Of a DNA stretch of 64,000 nt, positions 1 through 9,587 are shown piece by piece (the stretch's first letter is position 1; the number at the start of each line of letters is the position of its first letter). This DNA comes from Episyrphus balteatus (lineage: Eukaryota > Arthropoda > Insecta > Diptera > Syrphidae), in contig NC_079134.1 in NCBI RefSeq assembly GCF_945859705.1, forward strand, positions 63,466,437 to 63,530,436, read 5' to 3'. The notes under the pieces were generated by a model, which was not told the DNA's origin, did no database searches, and saw nothing but the letters and a program-made list of their open reading frames with translations. The position numbers and the translations under genes are program-made.

Positions 1-1805
1 GTTAAGTAATAATTATTACAATCAAACAAATTGTTTGGTGGTGGTCTTAAGACTAACTTTATTATTTTCTATTCTTATTCTCTAAAGGTAATATTTATCA
101 TTTATGCTGATTTAGCAAAAGAGGTTCATCGACGCACACGGTGGGCAGGAAGCATCGACAGGTATGAGAAAAATGTCGACAAAAACTGCAAGTTGGGTTG
201 TATTTGTTGATGATTATACGTGCAAAATCCGTTGGAATTGAAATCCTAGCTGCTCCTTTTCAAAAGTTATTCATATTTTTGTGTTTCTAATCGGGACAAT
301 TTGGAATACAAATCTTGGGGAGAGTACGATAACTTAGGCGACAAGAATTGATAACTCTATTTTGTAGAGGAGTTTAATACAATAATTTTTTACTATGGGA
401 GGGGGGGGGTCCATCTCCCCCCGTTTAGGCGGGAGGGGCAATTTTCTAAAATATCAAGTTAAATACAAAAAAAAATATTTAAAAACAACGGCAACACTTA
501 CAGTTATGAATGATACCTTTTTCAAGATACAGAATTGTACACTTGATTCTAATTTTTAAATCAAATTATTGCAATTAATTGTTCTCGAAATAATCAACTT
601 CAAAGTCAAAATTTGGGAAAAAAGTTGAAAAAAAAAACACATTAAATACTATTTTTACCAAGACTGTAAATTTAAATATGAAATAAATCAACAAAATAAA
701 CTGCCTCAATTAATTTCTTATCAAATACTGAAAACCATATATTTCTGTGCTTTATATTTTCCGAGAAAATTGAAAATAAGAAAATTATCTTTTTATCAGA
801 TTTTCATTTTCTTAACTATTTTCACCAATATGAACAGCTTTTTAACTTAAAAGTATCATGCCTGGCTTGCTTCGCGGGTTTTCAGGAAGTGAGCTCAAGC
901 AGGGGGGTTGCAAGGGGGCATACTGCAAGCATTATGTTTATGTAAACACGTTAACAGCTAAAAAATACAAATCTGATAAAAAGGTAGTTTTTTAATTTTC
1001 AATTTTCTCAAAAACTAGAAGGCATAGAAGCATATAATTTTCAGAATTTGATTATAAATTAATTGAGGCAGTTTATTTCATTGATTTATTTCGTATTTAA
1101 ATTCGCATTCTTGGTAAAAATAGTATTTAATGTGTTTTTTTTTTCAACTTTTTTACCAAATTTTGACTTTGAAGTTGATTATTTCAAGAACAATTAATTG
1201 CAATAATTTGATTTAAAAATTAGAATCAAGTGTACAATTCTTTATCTTGAAAAAGGTATCATTCATAACTGTAAGTGTTGCCATTGTTTTTTAATAATTT
1301 TTTTTTGTATTTAACATGATATTTTAGAAAATTGCCCCTCCCGCCTAAACGGGGGGAGATGGACCCCCCCTCCTGTAGTAAAAAATTATTGTATTAAACT
1401 CCTCTACAAAATACCGTTATCAATTCTTGTCGCCTAAGTTATCGTACTCTCCCTAAGATTTGTATTCCCAATTGTCCCGATTAGAAATACAAAAATATGA
1501 ATAACTTTTGAAAAGGAGCAGCTAGGATTTCAATTCCAACGGATTTTGCACGTATAATCATCAACAAATACAACCCAACTTGCAGTTTTTGTCGACATTT
1601 TTCTCATACCTGTCGATGCTTCCTGCCCACCGTGCGCAATTGCTGCAACAGCAGTACGGAATTAGTCAGCACCTTGCAATTAATTTACTATTAATTGTAA
1701 GTAGGGCTTTCTACTTCCGTTGCTGTGGTTGCAGAATAGAGTTCGAAACCTCTTGAGCTAAATGTAGGGTAGATGATACATAAAGGTGAATGCCTTGATG
1801 TAACA
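1..1805 (-). repeat. Gypsy1 3' LTR (partial), split by a fold-back element
   Basis: On the minus strand a purine run (complement of 1806-1818) is followed at once by TGTTACATC, the expected PPT/LTR junction. About 303 bp of LTR remain in the window: 1638-1805 and, on the far side of the 137-1634 insertion, 1-136. The LTR end is outside the window or not identifiable, and no second LTR copy is present for comparison. Confidence 0.55.
137..1634. mobile_element. Fold-back element P (CACGGTG family), 1.5 kb
   Basis: Ends are CACGGTGGGCAGGAAGC and its inverse complement. The arms (about 137-860 and 890-1634) match each other almost throughout. It is flanked by the 4-bp direct repeat CGCA (133-136 and 1635-1638), a likely target-site duplication. 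The arms carry a C/G-rich block (about 403-435 and 1335-1372) also found in element O (58501-59299), whose ends also read CACGGT. No ORF of note. Superfamily unassigned; a CACTA/Chapaev-like relation is only a guess from the CACGG ends and short duplication. Confidence 0.85.
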
Positions 1806-1818
1806 CCTCCCCCCCTTG
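1806..1818 (-). other. Polypurine tract of Gypsy1
   Basis: Complement reads as a 13-base run, nearly all purine with seven consecutive G, directly abutting the TGTTACA start of the LTR. It would prime plus-strand DNA synthesis. Confidence 0.55.
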
Positions 1819-2057
1819 ATTTGAGATTCTCCTGGATCTCAATATTACAAACATTTTTTTTTTTTGTATTTATCTACATTATTATTATTGTTTTTTTTTA
1901 TTTATTTATAATTCCATAATAAGTTTTTTTTTTGTTTACTATATTAAGTTTTTATTTGTTTTTCTATATTCATGACAAGTTTGATTTTTTTTTTGTAGTT
2001 TTCAATCATTTCAATAAAATATTATATACTTTTTTTTTTATATTTAAGGTATGGTTC
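1819..2057 (-). other. Gypsy1 3' noncoding region, distal part
   Basis: AT-rich sequence with many T runs (A runs on the element's strand) and no ORF. It continues on the other side of the BEL insertion at 11513, joined by the GGTTC target duplication. Confidence 0.5.
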
Positions 2058-2561
2058 TGTATATTCTAATCCATCAGATTATTATATACCAGCAATTTGC
2101 ATACGTACCCTACAATATGTAGCTTTTCAATTTGTCCTATTATATCATTTTCATTCTCACAATAGTCAGCACTTTGCTTGCATACCTGGCTACTGTATCA
2201 TATTCCTTTCAATTCTTTACTTTCCTGTACATATCTCACATAATTATTTTAGCAAAGTAAGCATATTATTTGTATAAATAGTGTTGTAAGAAAATAAAAG
2301 GGATTCATTCTGAATCAAAGCACCAAACTGTTGTTCATATTATTTGCTTCCCCCCACCAGCGGTAAGGGGCAATAATCGAATCTATAAACATAGGAAAAG
2401 TATTGGTCACATTGTTGCTTCCCCCCACCAGTGGTAAGGGGCAATAATCAAATCCTCGAAATATACATAGGTACGAAGAACCTTTTGTATAGTCTACGGT
2501 CTGGTCAAGGTTTATGTACCCTGACCAGCAAGTCGGTACAAACTAGTGCCGAATCTAAACA
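2058..2561 (+). repeat. BEL 5' LTR
   Basis: 504 bp, TGTATATTC...TAAACA. It contains a TATA-like box (2273-2280), AATAAA (2293-2298) and two copies, about 70 bp apart, of a motif with a C run, CCACCAG and GGTAAGGGGCAATAATC (about 2344-2376 and 2414-2446). Same as 11009-11512 except one mismatch seen by eye. Confidence 0.95.
2273..2298 (+). promoter_or_regulatory. TATA-like box and polyadenylation signal in the BEL LTR
   Basis: TATAAATA at 2273-2280 and AATAAA at 2293-2298 within the LTR. The same pair occurs in the 3' LTR about 8.95 kb downstream. Role inferred from motif and position only. Confidence 0.5.
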
Positions 2562-2579
2562 TTGGTGACCCCGACGTTA
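2562..2579 (+). other. BEL primer-binding site
   Basis: Immediately after the 5' LTR comes TTGGTGACCCCGACGT, the form typical of BEL/Pao primer-binding sites (3' end of a host tRNA). I did not identify the tRNA. Confidence 0.7.
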
Positions 2580-2588
2580 TATTTCATG

Positions 2589-3739
2589 CTAACCAGATAC
2601 GAGTTCCTGAGTTCCAGATCCGTAGCGCCTTCTGCTAGTGCTCCAATACGAGTTCCTGTGTTCCTGAGTTCCAGATCCGAGGTACTTTCTGCTAGTGCTT
2701 CAATTCGAGTTCCTGAGTTCCAGATCCGTAGTACTTTCTGCTAGTGCTTCAATACGAGTTCCTGAGTTCCAGATCCGTAGTACTTTCTGCTAGTGCTTCA
2801 ATACGAGTTCCTGAGTTCCAGATCCGTAGTACTTTCTGCTAGTGCTTCAATACGAGTTCCTGAGTTCCAGATCCGTAGTACTTTCTGCTAGTGCTTCAAT
2901 ACGAGTTCCTGAGTTCCAGATCCGAGGTACTTTCTGTTAGTGCTTTAATACGAGTTCCTGAGTTCCAGATCCGTAGTACTTTCTGCTAGTGCTTCAATAC
3001 GAGTTCCTGAGTTCCAGATCCGTAGTACTTTCTGCTAGTGCTTCAATACGAGTTCCTGAGTTCCAGATCCGTAGCGCCTTCTGCTAGTGCTCCATACGAG
3101 TTCCTGTGTTCCTGAGTTCCAGATCCGAAGTACTTTCTGCTAGTGCTTCAATACGAGTTCCTGAGTTCCAGATCCGTAGTACTTTCTGCTAGTGCTTCAA
3201 TACGAGTTCCTGAGTTCCAGATCCTAGGTACTTTCTGTTAGTGCTTCAATACGAGTTCCTGAGTTCCAGATCCGTAGTACTTTCTGCTAGTGCTTCAATA
3301 CGAGTTCCTGAGTTCCAGATCCGTAGTACTTTCTGCTAGTGCTTTAATACGAGTTCCTGAGTTCCAGATCCGTAGCGCTTTCTGCTAGTGCTTCAATACG
3401 AGTTCCTGAGTTCCAGATCCGTAGCGCCTTCTGCTAGTGCTCCATACGAGTTCCTGTGTTCCTGAATTCCAGATCCGAAGTACTTTCTGCTAGTGCTTCA
3501 ATACGAGTTCCTGAGTTCCAGATCCGTAGTACTTTCTGCTAGTGCTTCAATACGAGTTCCTGAGTTCCAGATCCGTAGTGCTTTCTGTTAGTGCTTCAAT
3601 ACGAGTTCCTGAGTTCCAGATCCGTAGCGCCTTCTGCTAGTGCTCCAATACGAGTTCCTGTGTTCCTGAGTTCCAGATCCGTAGCAACTTCTGCTAGTGC
3701 TCCATACGAGTTCCTGTGTTCCTGAGTCCCAGATCCAAA
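2589..3739 (+). repeat. Minisatellite filling the BEL leader (49-bp unit, about two dozen copies)
   Basis: From the PBS to the gag start the leader is an array of about 49-bp units built on ACGAGTTCCTGAGTTCCAG followed by a segment ending in TGCTAGTGCTTCAAT. Some units carry an extra GTTCCTGTGTTCC-type insertion of about 9 bp. Variants differ by few bases. No long plus-strand ORF crosses it; minus-strand frames are open only because the unit length keeps a frame for a while. Confidence 0.95.
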
Positions 3740-3746
3740 CGAGAAA

Positions 3747-4412
3747 ATGGAGGAAATGCAAGTATTCACTATTGTAGCCAGGCAAAAAGCTATAACTGAG
3801 GAAGTACAGCGTCTCAAAACCAACATAAGTAAAGATGGTTCCGACCGAAAAACCGCAGAATACAAGACGAAAAAATTACGTTCGCTTGAAGAATTGTGGG
3901 TAGAGTTCGCCACTAACCATGAAAAAATCAAAGCATACGTAAAGGCGGATACTCCGTATGTGCAGGCGAATACATACGAAAAGGTCAAAAATGCGTACAT
4001 GGAACTAAAACGAACCATAGAATCGATTGAGCCTTCAGATGCTAAGAGTGATCCTGTAAAAACAGTTGTAGAACAGGCTACAAAAACATCTACTCCTGTA
4101 GATTCGGAAATCGAACCTCCTAAAAAAGCAAACGGTTCCAACAAGAATCCTACTGAAAGGCAAGAAGAATTCAGTAGAATTTTAAGAAGACACAACACCT
4201 CCGCACAGTCCTTACAGCGGTTGTTGGATTCTATCCAAACAACGCAGGAGGAGTGGAGTACAACATTTTGTAGTGTCAAGATAAGCTTGCTACAAAAGTA
4301 CTGGGCTAAGCTGGAAGAAACACATCTCCTGGTGCATGAATTTGTGAATGATCCGAAACGAGCAGGCTATAAGTTGGAAGACTTCTACAAATTCGAAGAT
4401 GACGTCCAGTAG
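3747..4412 (+). CDS. BEL Gag, N-terminal part, ending at an in-frame TAG
   Basis: 221-codon frame starting with ATG right after the leader minisatellite. It is lysine/glutamate-rich and helical in look, as expected for the Gag N-terminus of BEL elements, with no recognisable domain of its own. It ends at TAG 4410-4412. The same frame is open on the far side of that codon and runs into the large ORF at 4509, so gag is divided by a single stop and not by a frameshift. BEL/Pao elements normally have one gag-pol frame, so this is either a disabling point change or a stop that is read through; the context (CAG TAG TGT) is not a readthrough motif I recognise. Confidence 0.8.
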   Translation: MEEMQVFTIVARQKAITEEVQRLKTNISKDGSDRKTAEYKTKKLRSLEELWVEFATNHEKIKAYVKADTPYVQANTYEKVKNAYMELKRTIESIEPSDAKSDPVKTVVEQATKTSTPVDSEIEPPKKANGSNKNPTERQEEFSRILRRHNTSAQSLQRLLDSIQTTQEEWSTTFCSVKISLLQKYWAKLEETHLLVHEFVNDPKRAGYKLEDFYKFEDDVQ

Positions 4413-7400
4413 TGTCTGATATCACTAACGGCCAGACTGGAACAGTCTTCCGCACTACCATCCTCTCCAAACCTTCCTGTCGTAAGCGAACATAAGCCAA
4501 CCCTCAAATTGCCAAAGATAACACTGCCAAAATTTGACGGGAATAATATCAAATGGAAGCAGTTTTGTGACTTATTCACGGAACTAGTCCATAAACAGGA
4601 TATAGCAAATTGCCAAAAATTGTTTTACTTAAAAACAACATTAACTGGCGAAGCCGAAAACTTAATAAGGCACTTTTCTACATCCGACAACAGGTACGAT
4701 AACCCACGGCTGCTAGTAACAGCTCATGTCCAGAAACTTTTGATGCAACCCGCGATCCAGGCAGAAACCGCAAAGGCAGTCAAAGGATTGCATGATACGA
4801 CTAAAGAATGTATGCTGAGTCTAAAAGGTCTTAACATTGATACGAATAATTGGGATCCCCTTCTTATGACTATTCTAATCAAAAAGCTAGACCGAAACAC
4901 TCTAACACTTTGGGAGCAGTCGCTGAAGCAGTCGAAGGCCTTGCCATCATTACACGAATTCCTGACATTTTTAGAACAACGATTTCAATCTCTAGAAGCC
5001 ATGGGACCAAAAGTAGTAAGAACAAGTTCGGACGATCTTATTAAAAGAACACGAGTATCTCTTGCTTCGACCGACAGGACCAATAATTGTTCGATCTGCG
5101 AACAGAAAAGACATGCGATACCCGTTTGTCCAAAGTTTCTGCAACAGTCAACACAAGAGAGATTAACTACAGTTAAATCCCTCAAATGTTGTATTAACTG
5201 CTTACGTTTTGGACATCAATCTCCAAAATGTAAATCAATGCACTGTACAAAGTGCAATAAATACCATCATACATTGCTTCATGTAGCAATAGAAAATCAG
5301 CGACAGAAACATCCTGCAATCCACAACCGGGCTAGTACCTCAGCAGCGAGTAGTTCCACGGCAGATGCAGAACATTGTACCTCTGCGGCAGGAACCACTC
5401 CCACAATCAAGCAACAAAAAGCCGTGAGCGTAATACTTGGCACCGCTATTGTCCACATAATGGATCAATCGGGGCAAAAAATAGAATGTCGAGCATTATT
5501 AGATTCTGGTTCGCAGGTCAATTTTATAACCGACAAACTAGCCAGAGCATTAGGGCTCAAGGAAACATATGAGACGTTATGTGTTGAAGGCATATGTCAA
5601 GGCAAACAAGCATCAAATCGGAGAATCAATCTCAAAGTAGACTCCACAATCAACAGATTTTCTGCCAGAATGGAAGCACATGTACTTCCAAAGATCATCT
5701 CAACACAACCTTCGATGCCCATCAATACAACCAATTGGAATATTCCAAACAACATTGTTCTAGCCGATTCACAATTTAATCGGCCAGGAATAATAGACTT
5801 GCTCATCGGTGCGGAGATTTTCTACTCGACCTTAGTTGTTGGGCAAATAAGCCTAGGAGACAATCTACCAACCCTACAAAATACAGTGTTTGGGTGGATA
5901 GTTGCGGGCAAGGTATCACCCTCTACCTACACTTCTATGGTGGCATCGTGCGGAATTAGCGTCGAAGATGCAGCTCTCTATCAACAGATAGAAAGGTTTT
6001 GGCGATTAGAAGAAGTGACTTCCGTCACACACAATCTAACTCAGGCCGAGAGACGCTGTGAAAATCATTTTCTTCAAACTACTACCAGAGATTCCAATAG
6101 TCGTTTTGTCGTACGATTACCATTCAAAGAAGCGCCAACCTGCTTGGGAGAATCAAAGGACATAGCACGCCAGAGATTCTATGCCCTTGAACGCAGGCTT
6201 GCAAAAGATCCAGAGCTAAAGCTGTCTTACAGACAATTCATGAAAGAATACCAGGAGCTAGGGCACATGTCAGAAGTAAACCTCCGAGAGATCAATGAGC
6301 CCTATTACTTTATGCCTCATCTATGTGTCCAAAAACCTGACAGTAGCACTACAAAGCTTAGAGTGGTGTTTGATGCGTCGGCAAAAACCTCTGCAAACCT
6401 GTCACTTAACGATATCCTCCACACTGGACCAACAATTCAAGATGATGTATTCACGATGCTTCTACGTTTTCGCATTCCAAGGTATGTGTTTACTGCAGAC
6501 ATTGAGAAAATGGACCAAAAGTACCAACTTATTTGGTGGAGATTTAACTCTAATGATCCACTTAAATGCTTTAAACTTCACACAGTGACCTATGGTACTA
6601 GCTCAGCTTCATACCTAGCCACAAAATGCCTCCAAGCATTGGCACATGAAAACAAGCAACGATTCCCTCTGGGGTCAGCCGCACTAGCTCGAGATTTTTA
6701 TGTCGATGACGTATTAACTGGGTCGGATAAAATCACTGAACTCCTGGCAACCCAATTAGAACTGCAAACGATATTATCATCTGGTGGCTTCAAATTAAGA
6801 AAATGGTGTGCAAACCATGCATCGCTTCTCAATGGCATCCCTCTTGAGGACAGAGAAACTGAGCTCGACTTTAGCGACAACATCGATGAACAAATCAAAA
6901 CTGTGGAACTTACTTGGATGCCTAAATCTGATCAACTATGCGTCAAAACAACGTGGGCTCACAAGACTAGAACAACAAAACGAATAGCATCATCAGACAA
7001 CGCGCATTTATTCGATCCATTGGGCATTATGGGGCCAGTAGTCGTCATTGCAAAAATGTTTCTGCAAAAAATATGGGAACTTGGGCTTGACTGGGATGCT
7101 GCAGTACCACAAGAAATGCATTATTCGTGGTTAAAGTATCGAGAAGGTCTGCAATCACTCAACAACATAAGAATTGACAGACACGTATTCGCCCACAGAA
7201 TTTACAAGGACGTACAGTTCCACGTGTTTGCTGACGCTTCTGAAAAGGCCTATGGAGCAGCGGTATATGTCCGTTCTGTCAGCAATGATAACATCGTAAC
7301 GGTGCGGTTACTATGCGCAAAATCCAGAGTAGCGCCATCCAAACAATCAAGACAACAGGCGACTATTCCCCGCTTAGAACTTTGTGGCGCTTACCGTGCT

Positions 7401-9587
7401 ACAGATTTGCTACTCCGGTTACAAAAAGATCTAGAGATAAGCACTCAAAAAACATTCCTATGGACAGACTCAGAAATAGTCCTTGCCTGGATTAATTCAT
7501 CATCGTCCGCTAACCTACCAATTTTTGTTGCTAACCGAGTATCGCACATTCAACAAAACACGACACCGCAGCAGTGGCACCATGTGCCGTCGAGGGAGAA
7601 TCCCGCCGATGTGCTATCACGTGGCATAGCGCCTGAAAAACTCCAGGACTGTCACATTTGGTTCTATGGACCAAAGTTTCTACATGGCCCAGTATCAAAT
7701 TGGCCACCTGCATACAAGCCAGCTGTAGTGAACCACTTATCTGCTGCAATTGCCATTCCAGATCCGCCCCCACCTGAAGATATATTGATGTGCATAAATC
7801 ACAAAAACTCCTTCAAGAAGGCAGAAAGACTGGTCGCTTACATATTGAGGTATAAGCACAACCTCAAGCAAAAGGCCTTAATAGCAAGACTTGAAAGGAA
7901 CAAAGATAAATTATCCGCCCAAGAATTGTTAAACAAATTGGCTGAAATCAAGCTGTGGAGTGGGCCATTAACAGTTGCTGAAATCAACAATGCAAAGAAG
8001 GCAATACTGAAGAAAATGCAGCAAAATAAATTCAAGGAAGAATTCAAAATTCTGAGAAATGGAGCTGAACTGCCTAAACATAATCAGTTTAACAGCCTCA
8101 CACCGTTTCTAGATGAAGAGGGCCTGATACGAGTTGGAGGGCGCTTAGAGGCATCGTCACTACCGTATGATGCTAAGCATCCCATCCTCATACCGCATGA
8201 TCATCCATTCAGTAAATTGCTACTGGCATCGATACACGAAGACAACAACCATGTCGGTCCACAAACATTGCTTTCCATAGCTAGGCAAAGCGTTTGGCCA
8301 GTTAAGGGAAAGATGCTTGCTCGATCAATCTTCCACAAATGTGTTCAATGTGCTCGCGCTTCACCAAAACTACTAACTCAGCAAATGGTAAATTTACCCA
8401 CTCATAGAATTCAACCAGCAAGACCATTCATCGATACTGGTGTTGATTTTTGTGGTCCCGTTTCAACACATTACAAAATAAGAGGCAAGAAACCTCAAAA
8501 ATCATACATTGCGATATTTTGTTGTTTTTCCACCAAAGCTTGCCATTTAGAACTTGTAACGGATTTGACTGCACAAGGGTTCATAGGAGCTCTTAAACGA
8601 TTTATGGCTAGAAGAGGTCATTGCCGAAACATATATTGCGATAACGCAACTAATTTCGTTGGTGCGAAGAATCAACTACTGTCAGAACTAATGGCTTTTT
8701 TGGAATCCCCCAAAGAAAGGGAGAAAATATCCTCGTCCTGCGTAACGAAAGGTTGTGATTTCCACTTCATTCCACCACGTTCGCCTCATTTTGGGGGTCT
8801 ATGGGAGGCAGCGGTCAAGTCATCCAAGCATCTACTACAGCACACTCTAGCAGGAGCTTCATTAACTTACGAAGAGCTAGAAACAGTAGTTACCCAGGTT
8901 GAGGCTATACTGAATTCAAGGCCCACTACTCCAATGTCCACCTCTCCAAATGACCTTACTGCTTTAACTCCTGGCCATTTTCTAATTGGAGAGCCGCTCG
9001 TCAACAACGTTGATCCTGCAGCTGTACCAAACAATACAGGGTTGCTCGCTCGATGGAACCTTGTAAACCATCTTAAAAACGAATTCTGGCGTCGGTGGTC
9101 TCGTGATTATTTAAATCAGCTTCAGCACAGGTATAGATGGAAAGAAAGATGTGAGAATGCTGAACCCGGTATGATGGTGTTAATCAAAGAAGATAACACC
9201 TCAAGCCTGAAATGGCCGATTGGACGCATCACAAACGTGATAACTGGCAATGATGGGTTAGTTCGAGTTGCTGATGTAAGAACGGCCAATGGGACATTCC
9301 GGCGTGCCATCCACAGATTGGCTCCCCTTCCAGTTTCAATTCCGGATGAGGAAAGGGAAACGGAAGATAACACAGCCCGTTGCTCATCAAATTCTGCACG
9401 CTCATCCAACAAACCTGAAGACGACCCAGTGCCAAAAAAGAGATTCAAGCCTACAATTGCATCCACAACCCTTGCTATACTTTTGGCATTTATATTTATA
9501 CCAATGATGGCATGCAACCCAGTCAAAATTCAGGGGAGCTTTAAATTTCGTAGGGAATGTGGCCAATGCATTATTTGGGGTTCTTGA
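4413..9587 (+). CDS. BEL Gag C-terminus-protease-RT-RNase H-integrase polyprotein
   Basis: Long open frame; first ATG at 4509 gives 1692 residues. Numbered from that ATG: Gag with the DUF1759-type LPKFDGN motif (about 1-170); cysteine knuckles (about 194-255); retroviral-type aspartic protease with LLDSGSQVNF (about 330); RT with YFMPHLCVQKP, FTADIEKM and YVDD (about 600-735); BEL-type RNase H with FADASE (about 908) and WTDSEIV; integrase with an HHCC finger (about 1240-1285) and D, D, E in GVDF, CDNATNF and WEAAV (about 1311, 1377, 1432). The stretch just after FTADIEKM looks about ten residues short of what I expect for BEL RT, probably a small in-frame deletion next to motif A. The last about 30 residues are hydrophobic, then the frame overlaps the env-like ORF. 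Confidence 0.92.
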   Translation, partial: CLISLTARLEQSSALPSSPNLPVVSEHKPTLKLPKITLPKFDGNNIKWKQFCDLFTELVHKQDIANCQKLFYLKTTLTGEAENLIRHFSTSDNRYDNPRLLVTAHVQKLLMQPAIQAETAKAVKGLHDTTKECMLSLKGLNIDTNNWDPLLMTILIKKLDRNTLTLWEQSLKQSKALPSLHEFLTFLEQRFQSLEAMGPKVVRTSSDDLIKRTRVSLASTDRTNNCSICEQKRHAIPVCPKFLQQSTQERLTTVKSLKCCINCLRFGHQSPKCKSMHCTKCNKYHHTLLHVAIENQRQKHPAIHNRASTSAASSSTADAEHCTSAAGTTPTIKQQKAVSVILGTAIVHIMDQSGQKIECRALLDSGSQVNFITDKLARALGLKETYETLCVEGICQGKQASNRRINLKVDSTINRFSARMEAHVLPKIISTQPSMPINTTNWNIPNNIVLADSQFNRPGIIDLLIGAEIFYSTLVVGQISLGDNLPTLQNTVFGWIVAGKVSPSTYTSMVASCGISVEDAALYQQIERFWRLEEVTSVTHNLTQAERRCENHFLQTTTRDSNSRFVVRLPFKEAPTCLGESKDIARQRFYALERRLAKDPELKLSYRQFMKEYQELGHMSEVNLREINEPYYFMPHLCVQKPDSSTTKLRVVFDASAKTSANLSLNDILHTGPTIQDDVFTMLLRFRIPRYVFTADIEKMDQKYQLIWWRFNSNDPLKCFKLHTVTYGTSSASYLATKCLQALAHENKQRFPLGSAALARDFYVDDVLTGSDKITELLATQLELQTILSSGGFKLRKWCANHASLLNGIPLEDRETELDFSDNIDEQIKTVELTWMPKSDQLCVKTTWAHKTRTTKRIASSDNAHLFDPLGIMGPVVVIAKMFLQKIWELGLDWDAAVPQEMHYSWLKYREGLQSLNNIRIDRHVFAHRIYKDVQFHVFADASEKAYGAAVYVRSVSNDNIVTVRLLCAKSRVAPSKQSRQQATIPRLELCGAYRATDLLLRLQKDLEISTQKTFLWTDSEIVLAWINSSSSANLPIFVANRVSHIQQNTTPQQWHHVPSRENPADVLSRGIAPEKLQDCHIWFYGPKFLHGPVSNWPPAYKPAVVNHLSAAIAIPDPPPPEDILMCINHKNSFKKAERLVAYILRYKHNLKQKALIARLERNKDKLSAQELLNKLAEIKLWSGPLTVAEINNAKKAILKKMQQNKFKEEFKILRNGAELPKHNQFNSLTPFLDEEGLIRVGGRLEASSLPYDAKHPILIPHDHPFSKLLLASIHEDNNHVGPQTLLSIARQSVWPVKGKMLARSIFHKCVQCARASPKLLTQQMVNLPTHRIQPARPFIDTGVDFCGPVSTHYKIRGKKPQKSYIAIFCCFSTKACHLELVTDLTAQGFIGALKRFMARRGHCRNIYCDNATNFVGAKNQLLSELMAFLESPKEREKISSSCVTKGCDFHFIPPRSPHFGGLWEAAVKSSKHLLQHTLAGASLTYEELETVVTQVEAILNSRPTTPMSTSPNDLTALTPGHFLIGEPLVNNVDPAAVPNNTGLLARWNLVNHLKNEFWRRWSRDYLNQLQHRYRWKERCENAEPGMMVLIKEDNTSSLKWPIGRITNVITGNDGLVRVADVRTANGTFRRAIHRLAPLPVSIPDEERETEDNTARCSSNSARSSNKPEDDPVPKKRFKPTIASTTLAILLAFIFIPMMACNPVKIQGSFKFRRECGQCIIWGS

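Noticed and set aside
2589..3739. CRISPR-like array
   Set aside because: Units are contiguous with no unique spacers, and the host is eukaryotic; it is a minisatellite in a retrotransposon leader.
3596..4279. 227-codon minus-strand ORF across the BEL leader and gag
   Set aside because: It is antisense to gag and its end is a translation of the minisatellite; no independent coding signal.
7531..9526. Several minus-strand ORFs opposite BEL pol
   Set aside because: Shadows of the long conserved pol frame; none has a recognisable domain.
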